Shown in pieces: positions 18,607 to 27,140 of a stretch of DNA of 64,000 nt. The translations under genes were made by a program, and so were the position numbers. The notes under the pieces were generated by a model. The model was not told the origin of the DNA. It ran no database searches and saw only the letters and a program-made list of their open reading frames with translations. The stretch is from Alicyclobacillus tolerans (GTDB taxonomy: Bacteria; Bacillota; Bacilli; Alicyclobacillales; Alicyclobacillaceae): assembly GCF_021739485.1 (NCBI RefSeq), contig NZ_JAJFNK010000022.1:1-64000 (forward strand), read 5' to 3'. Numbering within the stretch: the first letter of the stretch is position 1; each line of letters begins with the position of its first letter.

Positions 18607-19825
18607 TGGACTTGCCCCCTTTCTGCACATGCAAACGGGACAACTGCTGCTCTGAAGCCATCAAGTGCACGTTGACGCGGGCAGCTTGAAGCATCGACAG
18701 GCCCGTTTTCTCGACCTCGGTCAACTCCCGCTGCAAGGCGGGGACGAACCACTCTACCTTCATCCGCCGCCGCGCCAGTGACGCGGCCACCGCCACGTCG
18801 CGGTCCAAGCGCGGCGACACGACGACCAGCGTCGTACCGGGTACGGACTCCTGCGCAAAACGGGACAGCGACTGCGCAAAGTCGACTTGTCCATTCGGTG
18901 TCGCCGCGGCAAGCGCCTCCAGGCAGCGAATGAGGAGGGACTGTTCGACCCCAGGCCCGTATTTCAACAAGCGTCGGCCTAGAAATGTCGCCGAATAACG
19001 GCGGTGGGAATCAAACGCGTACTTCATCAAAGAAGCGACAATCACCATTTCCAATTCGAATACGTTCGCAGAGAGGCCAGGCGGAAAACTGGACTGGCTG
19101 AAATCCGGAATGAAAGACAATTCCCCTGTGACGTTGAGTTCAAACTCTTTGGCCTGCAAAGTGCCTCTGCGGGCTGTTGCCGGCCAGTGAATGCGGCTTA
19201 ACCGATCGCCTCGGACGTAATCCCGGACCCCCAACACGTTGGTCGACTCTTCCGTACGGCGCCCCGTCGGCGTCAACTGCCCGGCTTGGTCAGGGTGTTC
19301 CCCAACCCAGCCGCGCACGGGTACCACTCGCGGAAAAACCAAGACTTCATCCCGGCTCTCTACAAGCATGCGGCGCCGGATTAACCCGAAGAGGTCTCCC
19401 GTCTCCAACACCGTGTCTCCAAACCGATAGACGCCTCTCCGTAACCCGTCCACACGCACGACGTGATCGAACTTTGCTCCCCACATCGGCTGCAAAACCT
19501 GCTTGCGTCCCTGGCTGGCAAACTCCCAAGCGGCCGGCAATTGCGTCTCAATGCGCAGCCAGAACAAAGGCCACCAACCTCTCCGCGTGAAGTCAAGGCG
19601 GTACGAAATGGACTGCCCGGCCGTCAGGCGAACCGCCGAAAGTTGCCGTTTGGCAGACACCTTTTGAAAAGCCAACCGGAATGCCAATACCTCGTATACG
19701 AATAGACCCGCGTAAAAGTAAAACAAAAACCAGGCAAAGAAGCCGCCATCGACCATTGCGAACACGAACAGCACTGCCAAGAGCGCTACTCCGGCGGCGA
19801 ACAAAGCCAGGTTCTTCACCCACAT
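18590..19825 (-). CDS. DUF58 domain protein (YeaD-like)
   Basis: 411 residues with two N-terminal membrane helices and a von Willebrand-A-like DUF58 region. The family motif is seen as LGVRDYVRGDRLSRIHWPAT around residue 200. ATG 19825 shares one base with the moxR stop (TAATG), so the two are coupled. MoxR ATPases and DUF58 proteins usually act together as a chaperone/metal-insertion-like pair; here the client may be the adjacent transglutaminase protein. Confidence 0.88.
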   Translation of the reverse strand: MWVKNLALFAAGVALLAVLFVFAMVDGGFFAWFLFYFYAGLFVYEVLAFRLAFQKVSAKRQLSAVRLTAGQSISYRLDFTRRGWWPLFWLRIETQLPAAWEFASQGRKQVLQPMWGAKFDHVVRVDGLRRGVYRFGDTVLETGDLFGLIRRRMLVESRDEVLVFPRVVPVRGWVGEHPDQAGQLTPTGRRTEESTNVLGVRDYVRGDRLSRIHWPATARRGTLQAKEFELNVTGELSFIPDFSQSSFPPGLSANVFELEMVIVASLMKYAFDSHRRYSATFLGRRLLKYGPGVEQSLLIRCLEALAAATPNGQVDFAQSLSRFAQESVPGTTLVVVSPRLDRDVAVAASLARRRMKVEWFVPALQRELTEVEKTGLSMLQAARVNVHLMASEQQLSRLHVQKGGKSIGSNR

Positions 19826-20805
19826 TATCGATGCGCCCCTTCTGCGAGTGGAACCGGCACAGCGCCGACGACTTCGTGCACCACCCTGTCCACCTCCACC
19901 CCAGACAGCCTGGCTTCTGCCGTGAGCAGGATCCGGTGGGACAAAACATACGGAGCCAAGTACCGGATATCGTCCGGTACCACGTAGTCCCGGCCGGCAA
20001 TGTACGCCATCGCCTGTGCGCTTTTAAACAAAGCCAGGCTGGCCCGCGGACTCGCCCCGAGTTCAATCTGAGGATGAGCGCGCGTTGCGTGAACAATCTG
20101 CACTACGTAGCGGCGCAGCGACCCTTCCACGAACACGTCGTCAACACCTTTCCGCCAGCGCAGCACATCCTTGGCTTCGACGACAGCCGCCAAATTGTCA
20201 ATGGGATGGCCTTTGCTTTGACGGGATAAAATATCGACTTCGTCCTCAAAACTCGGGTAACCGACACTGAACTTCAGTAAAAAACGGTCGAGCTGCGCCT
20301 CTGGCAGCGGAAACGTTCCTTCAAACTCCAACGGGTTCTCGGTCGCCAGGACGAAAAAAGGATTCGGTAAGGCGTAAGTCTGCCCGTCTGCGGTGACATT
20401 GTGTTCCTCCAAAGCTTCTAAAAGAGCCGATTGGGTTTTCGGAGACGTGCGGTTGATCTCGTCCGCCAACACCACTTGCCCAAAGATGGGACCCGGCCGA
20501 AACTCAAAAGACTGCGTTTTTTGATTATAAATCGATACGCCGGATACGTCCGAAGGCAGCAAGTCCGGAGTAAATTGAATGCGCTTGAATTCGCAGCCGA
20601 GCGACTTTGCAACGGCGCGAACCAACATTGTTTTCCCGACGCCGGGCACGTCCTCAATCAGGCAGTGCCCTCCAGCCAGCAAGGTGACCAAAACCAGACG
20701 AACCACGTCTTGCTTGCCTACCATAACTTGTTCTACGTTATCGACTACGTTTTTAATCTCGTGGTTCCAGTCGTCAAACTGAAACGGATGCGCGAGCTTG
20801 GCCAC
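19825..20805 (-). CDS. MoxR-family AAA+ ATPase
   Basis: 326 residues. Walker A DVPGVGKT, Walker B VVLADEINR with the MoxR continuation TSPKTQSALLEAL, sensor region ATENPLEFEGTFPLPEAQLDRF. GTG 20805 is preferred because AAAGGAG stands eight bases before it; a GTG at 20841 is an alternative. Heads the operon with DUF58 and transglutaminase genes, the same order as yeaC-yeaD-yebA before guaA in B. subtilis. Confidence 0.92.
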   Translation of the reverse strand: MAKLAHPFQFDDWNHEIKNVVDNVEQVMVGKQDVVRLVLVTLLAGGHCLIEDVPGVGKTMLVRAVAKSLGCEFKRIQFTPDLLPSDVSGVSIYNQKTQSFEFRPGPIFGQVVLADEINRTSPKTQSALLEALEEHNVTADGQTYALPNPFFVLATENPLEFEGTFPLPEAQLDRFLLKFSVGYPSFEDEVDILSRQSKGHPIDNLAAVVEAKDVLRWRKGVDDVFVEGSLRRYVVQIVHATRAHPQIELGASPRASLALFKSAQAMAYIAGRDYVVPDDIRYLAPYVLSHRILLTAEARLSGVEVDRVVHEVVGAVPVPLAEGAHR

Positions 20806-20952
20806 TGAACTTTCTCCTTTGTCTGTTTTGGCTTTATCCACTCTGCCGTTCTATCTCCCGTTCTTTCGACTTTGCCTGTCAATCCGCCTACGCCCATGTG
20901 TCTACTTTCTTATTTTCTCCTCGACACATTAATTTTATCTAAACTTTACGGT

Positions 20953-20986
20953 GAAAAAACAGAAAAGATCACCCAGTTGGGCGATC
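20953..20986 (-). terminator. Intrinsic terminator of the M23 peptidase gene
   Basis: Minus strand GATCGCCC-aact-GGGTGATC followed by a T-rich run (TTTTCTGTTTTTTC), about 30 bases after the M23 stop codon. Confidence 0.75.
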
Positions 20987-21014
20987 CGCATGCCTCACAC
21001 CTTGAAATATCCGT

Positions 21015-22181
21015 TCAACCGACAAACTGAGTAGGAGAAATAGTCACCGGGTAACCCCCGCTAAAGCCCGTCGCCACAGAAAAGTGAAGGTGTGGACCGG
21101 TCGAGAAGCCGTTGCTGCCAACACCGGCAATCTGTTGGCCGGTATGTACAATTTCTCCTGGAGAGACCTTAATTTCCCAGGCATACATGTGGCCATAGAT
21201 TTCATACATGCCGTTGCCTGATTCGATCACGATCCAATCTCCGAATCCAGAGGCTGGCCCCGCCAACAGAACCTTGCCGCTCGTGGCTGCGACAATGGGG
21301 GTTCCCACCGGCGCAGGAATGTCGATGCCATTGTGAAACTCGTGCGTACCGTCGGGCCATACACGCCATCCGTACCCTGAACTGACGTTGTGATACCCCA
21401 GCACCGGCCACGTCCATCCACCTGCAGGCCCAGTGTATTGACCTTCCTGAGCAATGAGCTGCTGAATTAAAGACTGCAAGCTGCGCATGGCGTCGTTTTC
21501 ACTGCGCAGCGCAGCCTCAGCGCTGACCTTGGCGCTGTGCACCTGGCTGAGTACCTTCTGTTCCGATTGCTGGGCATTTTCCTGCTGTTGTTTGCGCTGC
21601 ACCAGGACGGCATACGCCTTTTTGGCCTGGACCATCTGAAGTTCCAACTGCGCATTCGTCTGATCCAATTGACGTTTGTTATCGCGGATGTTCTGCAAAA
21701 TCTTTTGGTCTTGTTCGGCAATCATGGAAAGCAACTGAAGCCTGTCCAGGAGGTCGGAAAAACTCGTTGCCGAAAACAAAACGTCAAAATAGGAGACATT
21801 GCCTGCCTCGTACATCACGCGAATGCGCTGTTGGAGCACTTGGTACTGGTCGTTGAGCTCCTGTTGCGTCTGAGCAATCTTTTGCTGTAGCTGGGCAATC
21901 TGAGCATTTCGCTTCTGAATATCGATTTGCTGCGCCACGACACTTTGAGATAGAGAATTGATTTGCGACTCAATCGTCTGCAACTGATTCTGCAGCGACT
22001 GTTCCTTCGATGTGAGCTGAGCAATGTTCTGCTTGGTTTGTACCGCCTGTTGCTTGAGTTGTTTTTCTTTGCTTTGGTATTGTGCCAGCTTGCCCGCATA
22101 CGTAACCGCTGGTGTGAGGGTTGCCCCCGCCAACGCCACTACGGCAGCCAAGGCCGACATCGTTGCACGCGACAGTGTCAT
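21015..22181 (-). CDS. Exported coiled-coil M23 peptidase (EnvC/NlpD-like)
   Basis: 388 residues. Signal peptide at residues 1-29 ending VTYA, long glutamine-rich coiled coil about 30-245, then an M23/LytM domain about 265-388. Zinc ligands are present: HNGID (His-x3-Asp) and GPHLHF, so it should be an active cell-wall endopeptidase rather than only an activator. Monocistronic: terminators lie on both sides. Regulation not evident; ATG 22181 has a rather distant GAGGTG, so a later ATG (residue 8) cannot be excluded. Confidence 0.9.
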   Translation of the reverse strand: MTLSRATMSALAAVVALAGATLTPAVTYAGKLAQYQSKEKQLKQQAVQTKQNIAQLTSKEQSLQNQLQTIESQINSLSQSVVAQQIDIQKRNAQIAQLQQKIAQTQQELNDQYQVLQQRIRVMYEAGNVSYFDVLFSATSFSDLLDRLQLLSMIAEQDQKILQNIRDNKRQLDQTNAQLELQMVQAKKAYAVLVQRKQQQENAQQSEQKVLSQVHSAKVSAEAALRSENDAMRSLQSLIQQLIAQEGQYTGPAGGWTWPVLGYHNVSSGYGWRVWPDGTHEFHNGIDIPAPVGTPIVAATSGKVLLAGPASGFGDWIVIESGNGMYEIYGHMYAWEIKVSPGEIVHTGQQIAGVGSNGFSTGPHLHFSVATGFSGGYPVTISPTQFVG

Positions 22182-22273
22182 TATGCCGGTTCGTCACCTC
22201 GCTTCGTCCGAACCTTCGTTCAAATCCGACCAGAATTTCGACGAAAACCCCTCGATTCCTGCCTATCACGACA

Positions 22274-22348
22274 CAAAAAGAGGCTGTCTCGAAGGCAGAT
22301 TGGGAAAGGAACACCCCGAACTGCACCCCGTCAAGCAGACAGCCCCTT
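22274..22348 (-). terminator. Intrinsic terminator of the 113-residue gene
   Basis: Minus strand GGGGCTGTCT (near 22340) pairs with AGACAGCCTC (near 22283), followed by TTTTTG. The stem encloses about 45 bases. Confidence 0.7.
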
Positions 22349-22373
22349 GTTTAAACTGACCTTGAGCGAAAGG

Positions 22374-22715
22374 TTAGGTGGCGCTTTGAACAGACTGGAT
22401 TGCGGTTTTCAGTTCGTCGAGTTCAGCATCTCTCCACTCGTGCGGAAGGGGAAGACAGCTGTTCACGACACCTTCTTCATTGGCGTTCAAGTTGTGACAC
22501 AGTTTTTCTTCTTCCCGTTCGCGCAACTCTTTCTGAAAGGTGTGCAGCATGTTTTCCAACAGTTGATTTTGAGAACGGTACTCCACTGCCATCCCGAACA
22601 AATTCTCCAAGGTCTGCTTAGAAACCACCGTGAGCCCTGCCCTTTGCAGCTCCCATACCGGAACTTCCCCCAAAATGTCTCGAGCCAATTGTAGTCTTTC
22701 CAGTTGATTTTGCAT
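22374..22715 (-). CDS. Hypothetical soluble protein, 113 residues
   Basis: I do not recognise the family. Mostly helical and charged, with a possible coiled coil at residues 45-70 (LLENMLHTFQKELREREEE), no signal peptide or membrane helix. ATG 22715 is backed by GAGGAGG eight bases upstream and the gene has a terminator of its own, so it is likely real. It lies between the M23 gene and the 13-bp repeat array after the CoA-transferase. Confidence 0.6.
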   Translation of the reverse strand: MQNQLERLQLARDILGEVPVWELQRAGLTVVSKQTLENLFGMAVEYRSQNQLLENMLHTFQKELREREEEKLCHNLNANEEGVVNSCLPLPHEWRDAELDELKTAIQSVQSAT

Positions 22716-22795
22716 AAAGAGTCCTCCTCAGTCCTATTTTTTCATGACCTGTGCGGTCTGGATTGCCATTTAGTGCTTGCAGGTTTTGCCTCAAT

Positions 22796-22866
22796 CCAGT
22801 GCTATTGCCCAGTGCTATTGCCCAGTGCTATTGCCCAGTGCTATTGCCCAGTGCTATTGCCCAGTG
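22796..22866. repeat. 13-bp tandem repeat, five full copies
   Basis: CCAGTGCTATTGC is repeated five times without mismatch (22796-22860), then a partial sixth copy begins (CCAGTG). It occupies the space between the CoA-transferase stop (22885) and the start of the 113-residue gene (22715). Perfect identity indicates recent slippage; no known function. Confidence 0.95.
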
Positions 22867-22884
22867 TGTGCCGTTGCCTTGCGC

Positions 22885-24612
22885 CTAGTTGCCTTCCGTC
22901 GGCGAGTACAGTTCCCCCGTCACGGATGCGTATTTCCCGTGGTCTCTCCGTCCGGCAAGCGGCGCAGGTGCCGCGGCAGAAACAGGAGCTGTCAAAACCG
23001 TCCTGTCTTCTCCGGCCGCGACAAGGGGGGTTAGTCCGAAGTGCATCGCACCCGAAGCAGCAGCAGTTGCAGGGACGGCTGCCCGTTTGTTACTCCGGTC
23101 CACTTCCCCTTGACGCTCGGGCATCATCGTTCCCGTTTCGCGGTAGCGGATGTGCCAGGACAAGGCTTCTTCCAACAGATGCGGCGTATGTCCGCCTCGA
23201 GAGCGGGCGCGTTGGAAGTAACTGCGAAGTTGACTTTGGTAGTACGGGTTAACACAGTTTTCAATGATCACCTTGGCGCGCTCTCTAGGGGCCAAACCGC
23301 GCAAGTCGGCCAAACCGTATTCCGTGACAATCACATCGACGTCATGCTCCGTATGGTCGACGTGGGAAACCATCGGAACAATGCAGGAGACCGCACCGCG
23401 CTTCGCCGTTGTTTTGGTTACGAAAATAGAGAGTGAAGCATTTCTTGCAAAGTCCCCGGAACCCCCAATTCCGTTTACGATGTCCGTCCCGGTGACGTGA
23501 GTCGAATTGACGTTTCCGTAAATATCGACTTCCAAGGCTGTATTGATGGCAATGATTCCAAGTTGCCGAATTATACCAGGATGGTTCGAAATTTCCTGCG
23601 GCCGTAATACGACGCGGTCGCGATAGTCTGAAAAGTCCTCCATCAATCGCGCAGCCCGCTCGGGAGACACTGTGATGGAACAGCCCGAGAGCGATGTCAT
23701 CTTCCCGGCGTCGAGCAGTTCAAACGCGGCGTCTTGAAGGACTTCCGAATACATTTCTAAGCCCTTAAACGAAGATTGAAGCAAGCCATGCAAAACCGCA
23801 TTTGCGATAGAACCCACTCCAGATTGGAGCGGTCGAAGGTTCTGCGGAAGCCGCCCGCAGCGGACTTCCCCTTCCAAAAAATCAATGAGGTGCTGCGCAA
23901 TCTTCTGGGTGTCTTCGTCCGCAGGCGCCAATTCCGCAAAGTGATCCGTTTGGTCCGTGATGACAATGGCTGCAATTTTATCCGAGTCCACGGGAATGTA
24001 CGAAGTCCCCAACCTGTCCTTGACATCTGTCAAAGGGAGCGGCAGCCTGTGCGGCCGGGCTTCAGGTACGTAAATGTCGTGAATCCCCTCTAGCGTCAAA
24101 GGTTGGTGCAGATTCAATTCGACAATGACTTTTTCCGCCTCGAGCACAAAAGTCGGCGAGTTGCCCACGGAGGTGGACGGGATGATGCCGCCTTCCTCCG
24201 TAATGGCGGCCGCCTCCACAATGGCGATGTCTAGTTTTCCAAGTTGCCCTTCTCGAATTTTTTCGGCCGTGACACTCAGGTGCTGGTCCACGTACATGAT
24301 GTCGCCGCGGTTAATGGCCGAGCGCAGCACCGCGTCGGATTGAAACGGCAGCCTTCTTAAGATCAGCCCGCTTTCCGTGAGCCTTCGGTCGACTTCCTCG
24401 GCTACAGAAGCGCCCGTATACAGGTTGATGTGAACGGGCGTCCCTGTCCGTTTGACCCGGTCGGCCAAGGCGGACGGAACGGACTTCACATCCCCGGCCC
24501 GGGTAAATCCGCTGATCCCGACCGTGTCCCCGTCTTGAATCAACTCGGCGGCCTCTTGAGCCGACATGACGCGTTTTAGCAACTCCGTCCTGCGTATTCT
24601 CTCTTCCAGCAC
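22885..24612 (-). CDS. Class I CoA-transferase, acetyl-CoA hydrolase/succinyl-CoA:acetate type
   Basis: 575 residues from GTG 24612 with a long GGAGGGGGAG upstream. Two-lobed acetyl-CoA hydrolase/transferase family: DTVGISGFTRAGD near residue 27, SGVGSIANAVLHGL, MYSEVLQDAAFEL (the Glu here aligns by motif with the catalytic Glu of AarC-type enzymes) and GGSGDFARNASLS. Likely moves CoA between short acyl groups such as acetate, propionate and succinate. The family normally ends near residue 505; here about 65 further residues, rich in alanine and low in complexity, are appended. Cytosolic. Confidence 0.85.
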   Translation of the reverse strand: MLEERIRRTELLKRVMSAQEAAELIQDGDTVGISGFTRAGDVKSVPSALADRVKRTGTPVHINLYTGASVAEEVDRRLTESGLILRRLPFQSDAVLRSAINRGDIMYVDQHLSVTAEKIREGQLGKLDIAIVEAAAITEEGGIIPSTSVGNSPTFVLEAEKVIVELNLHQPLTLEGIHDIYVPEARPHRLPLPLTDVKDRLGTSYIPVDSDKIAAIVITDQTDHFAELAPADEDTQKIAQHLIDFLEGEVRCGRLPQNLRPLQSGVGSIANAVLHGLLQSSFKGLEMYSEVLQDAAFELLDAGKMTSLSGCSITVSPERAARLMEDFSDYRDRVVLRPQEISNHPGIIRQLGIIAINTALEVDIYGNVNSTHVTGTDIVNGIGGSGDFARNASLSIFVTKTTAKRGAVSCIVPMVSHVDHTEHDVDVIVTEYGLADLRGLAPRERAKVIIENCVNPYYQSQLRSYFQRARSRGGHTPHLLEEALSWHIRYRETGTMMPERQGEVDRSNKRAAVPATAAASGAMHFGLTPLVAAGEDRTVLTAPVSAAAPAPLAGRRDHGKYASVTGELYSPTEGN

Positions 24613-24710
24613 GGATTTTCTCCCCCTCCTGACACCTGCAGCAGGACCTGTATTCTCTCGACCACCCTAGCCGACTTGTGAAAAAAATCACTTATCGACC
24701 GAAAATAGTT

Positions 24711-24735
24711 GGAGCCTGACTCTTTAACCGGCTCC
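24711..24735 (-). terminator. Possible terminator after the holin-like gene
   Basis: GGAGCC (24711-24716) and GGCTCC (24730-24735) form a 6-bp stem with a 13-base loop; the minus-strand tail AACTATTTTCGG is only weakly T-rich. The rest of 24613-24907 holds no ORF or structure I can support. Confidence 0.4.
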
Positions 24736-24907
24736 CTTCAAAAGAAGTCCAATTTCTCGTTGCTGCGGTGTCTGAAGCATATGTCTGCTTGCAAAACTAT
24801 CCTACAACGAATCTCAAAATCGGGGTTGATTGTGACGGACTATCTTTAATAAGGCAAGTGGTTCAATTCTGAGTAGCTCAATCGTTTGAATCGGTCTGCC
24901 AAATAGA

Positions 24908-25315
24908 CTATGCACTTGGACGGTCAACATGGTGCTTGACAACGGCCTGTTCGACTAAACTGGCTATCAGGTTTTCAACGTTTCCTATCGTGCTTTGGCC
25001 CAACTGAAGTAAAGAGGAGCCCTGGTCCTTGACTGCAGCGATGGCGTCCTGTTTGACTTGCTGCGCCAGTTCCTGTGTGAAATTGCCGTTTGTCTTCGCT
25101 TGAGTAACGACTCTTTGGTTGAAGTCCTGAACGACCGCTTCGGCAATCGAACCCAGGCCGTCTAGCACGTGGTTTGCAATGGCGGCTTGCTTCTCCGTCA
25201 GATGCGCATCGACGGATTTTTTGAGTTTCGGCAGCAAAATACTCAGTGCCGTACCCACTACCAAGGTTAATAAGCTCAGCAGGCTTTGGAGAATTTGAAG
25301 CTCAACGTCGTTCAT
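24908..25315 (-). CDS. Small holin-like membrane protein (LLH-type holin candidate)
   Basis: 135 residues with one N-terminal membrane helix (residues 8-30) followed by a long amphipathic helical region with AIANHVLDGLGSIAEAVVQDF. The architecture, one TM plus a helical tail, resembles phage holins of the LLH family that are also found outside prophages. No lysin or phage genes surround it, so a phage role is not supported by context. Confidence 0.45.
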   Translation of the reverse strand: MNDVELQILQSLLSLLTLVVGTALSILLPKLKKSVDAHLTEKQAAIANHVLDGLGSIAEAVVQDFNQRVVTQAKTNGNFTQELAQQVKQDAIAAVKDQGSSLLQLGQSTIGNVENLIASLVEQAVVKHHVDRPSA

Positions 25316-25421
25316 ATCGCGTCACTCCCTGTGCATGAAATTGCCGACCCTACAATGTATGGAGAGTCGGTTGATTTCGTAAATGCACAAGGAGAAAGAC
25401 ATCGGGACAGAATTAAAACAT

Positions 25422-25450
25422 TTTTGTGACTTTCGCGTTTCTGTTATAAT
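25422..25450 (+). promoter_or_regulatory. Promoter of the cysteine-rich peptide gene
   Basis: TATAAT at 25445-25450 with TTTTGT at 17 bp (25422-25427) or TTGTGA at 15 bp. A second possible promoter, TTTACA (25458-25463), 18 bp, TATAAT (25482-25487), would start almost on the Shine-Dalgarno, so the first is more likely to serve the gene. Confidence 0.6.
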
Positions 25451-25511
25451 ACACCTATTTACACTTCACATACTGTTATATTATAATGCAAGCAAGAGGA
25501 GGGAGCGTTAA

Positions 25512-25682
25512 ATGAGCATTGCAATGAGAACTTTGGTTGAGGACTCCGCCACTTCCAACGACTTTGTCCCAGGTTTGGAGACGGAAGACATGGAGCACAG
25601 TTCTTCTCATTCCGAATCCTGCGGTTGCGATACCTGCAACACCCATTGGGTGCGGCAGCAATTGCTGTCTCACTACGGGTAA
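25512..25682 (+). CDS. Orphan 56-residue cysteine-rich peptide
   Basis: ATG 25512 with GAGGAGGGA upstream, stop at 25680-25682. The peptide is acidic and Ser/His-rich in the middle (EDMEHSSSHSES) and carries a CGCDTC cluster (CxCxxC) at residues 37-42 before a tail ending LLSHYG. It has no signal peptide or membrane helix. Its own promoter and a strong terminator make it a complete monocistronic unit on the plus strand among minus-strand genes. Family not recognised. The cysteine cluster allows metal binding or a modified-peptide precursor; neither is shown. Confidence 0.65.
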   Translation: MSIAMRTLVEDSATSNDFVPGLETEDMEHSSSHSESCGCDTCNTHWVRQQLLSHYG

Positions 25683-25740
25683 AGTGAAATTGTACAGTCA
25701 GGACTGATGCCGAATCGCACATTGCCATTGCAATTAAAGG

Positions 25741-25772
25741 CCCTCACCCAACCGAGTGGAGTGAGGGTTTTC
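25741..25772 (+). terminator. Intrinsic terminator of the cysteine-rich peptide gene
   Basis: CCCTCAC (25741-25747) and GTGAGGG (25761-25767) form a 7-bp stem followed by TTTTCGTCTT, about 60 bases after the stop codon. On the minus strand it could also serve the other direction, but no gene ends there. Confidence 0.8.
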
Positions 25773-25815
25773 GTCTTGTGTCGCGGTATCGAGTCGCGTT
25801 GCAGGGGGATACAGG

Positions 25816-26793
25816 TTATGGAAACAGCAGTACCTTCCCGGTGCTTCGCCGGTTTTCCACCAGTTCCTGAGCCAATCCCGCATCTTTTAAAGAAAAACGG
25901 GCCTGTATGGCCATGCGCAATTGACCGTGTTCCAAGTATTCCAGGACCTTCCGAACAGGTTCGGCCAGTACCTCGGGCCGGAAGCGGCGATGCGTCCCCA
26001 TGCTGTACCCCAATACGCTCCGGCAGCTCCCGTGCAACCCGTCTGTCGTGAACTGCCCGGGTTGACCTCCGGCCATTCCGAACACCGCGATCCGGCCAAA
26101 GCGCGCTAAACATCGCATGCTCTCTTGAAATACCTGCCCGGACACCGAATCCAATATGACGTCGACGCCGTTCCCGCCAGTCAACTCCAGCACCTTGTCC
26201 GCGAAGTCTCCACTTTGATAGTCAATGGCATAATCCGCACCGTAAGACACCGCAACCCGGGCCTTCTCCGCACTGCCAACCGTCCCAATCACAGTCTTTG
26301 CTCCCAGCAGATGGGCCATTTGCACGGCTGCCAAACCGACTCCGCCGGCGGCCGCGTGCACCAACACGGACTCCCCCGGCCTCAACTGCGTCACCCGGGT
26401 CAACAACTCGTAAGCCGTGACACCCACAGTTGGGAATGCGGCAGCGCTGTCAAAATCCACTGCGTCTGGCACTGGGTACGTGAGGACCGCCTTGACCGCA
26501 CAATATTCTGCGTAAGACCCAGCGTGCACAAACCCAGCGACCCTCTGACCGGGTTTGATGTTTTGAACTCCCTCCCCGACCTTGACTACGGTACCCGCTA
26601 CATCCAGTCCCGGAATAAACGGTGGTTGTCCTCCACCGTGATACCGTCCTTGCCTAGCCATGATATCTGCGAAATTGACACTGGCAGCCGCAGTCTGAAT
26701 CAAAACCTCGTCCGGTCCTGGGTTTGGCATGGGGGACTCTTCATAGCTCAGCATGTCGATTCCGCCAAAGCCCTTCACAATCACTGCTTTCAT
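25816..26793 (-). CDS. NADPH:quinone oxidoreductase, zinc-independent MDR family
   Basis: 325 residues from ATG 26793 (AAGGCGG eight bases upstream; GTG at 26802 is an alternative). GroES-like N-terminal domain (FIPGLDVAGTVVKVGEGV) and Rossmann domain with AAAGGVGLAAVQMA. The zinc ligands of alcohol dehydrogenases are missing, which places it with QOR/CryZ-type reductases. Likely detoxifies quinones or similar electrophiles. A pair of palindromes overlapping a TATAAT on this strand lies about 210 bp upstream. Confidence 0.88.
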   Translation of the reverse strand: MKAVIVKGFGGIDMLSYEESPMPNPGPDEVLIQTAAASVNFADIMARQGRYHGGGQPPFIPGLDVAGTVVKVGEGVQNIKPGQRVAGFVHAGSYAEYCAVKAVLTYPVPDAVDFDSAAAFPTVGVTAYELLTRVTQLRPGESVLVHAAAGGVGLAAVQMAHLLGAKTVIGTVGSAEKARVAVSYGADYAIDYQSGDFADKVLELTGGNGVDVILDSVSGQVFQESMRCLARFGRIAVFGMAGGQPGQFTTDGLHGSCRSVLGYSMGTHRRFRPEVLAEPVRKVLEYLEHGQLRMAIQARFSLKDAGLAQELVENRRSTGKVLLFP

Positions 26794-27000
26794 TCGTTCC
26801 ACCGCCTTTTTTGTTTGAACTTCCGGTTTGCCAAAAACTACAGTGTGCTCACACGGCTGTTACGTACCGTCGCCTTCTCAGCAGTCTTCGAAGGAATCCC
26901 GCGACAGCACCTCATTCACCACAAACATAGCAGAATTATGGGTGGATTTTGAAAGAAATCCAGAGTTATCACAGATTTGTATTGGACTCTTAACCCTTTT

Positions 27001-27037
27001 GTTCTATTATAAGAATATGTTGTTCTATTAAAAGAAC
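27001..27037. promoter_or_regulatory. Tandem palindromic operator overlapping a minus-strand -10
   Basis: Two near-identical 16-bp palindromes: GTTCTATTATAAGAAT (27001-27016) and GTTCTATTAAAAGAAC (27022-27037; GTTCT-N6-AGAAC). Their starts are 21 bp apart, two helical turns. The first contains TATAAT on the minus strand (27006-27011). The nearest minus-strand gene downstream is the quinone oxidoreductase. This is the main content of the 430-bp stretch 26794-27225, which has no credible ORF apart from that. Confidence 0.6.
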
Positions 27038-27064
27038 GACATGATCACCCTACCCCATTCTAAA

Positions 27065-27089
27065 GCCCGTACGCAGTTGTGGTACGGGC
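27065..27089. terminator. Perfect 8-bp hairpin, possible terminator
   Basis: GCCCGTAC (27065-27072) and GTACGGGC (27082-27089). The plus side is followed by GTCCTTTTGC, the minus side by TTTAGAATG, so either orientation is a weak terminator. No plus-strand gene lies before it; it may shield the quinone oxidoreductase promoter from sinI-side transcription. Confidence 0.45.
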
Positions 27090-27140
27090 GTCCTTTTGCG
27101 ACGACTGCATCTGCCCGCGATGCAAGCTCGACGAAAACGT

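Noticed and set aside
22796..22866. Tandem CCAGTGCTATTGC array as a CRISPR
   Set aside because: The copies are directly adjacent with no spacers and there are no cas genes.
24908..25315. Holin-like gene as a sign of a prophage
   Set aside because: No lysin, integrase or structural genes lie nearby.
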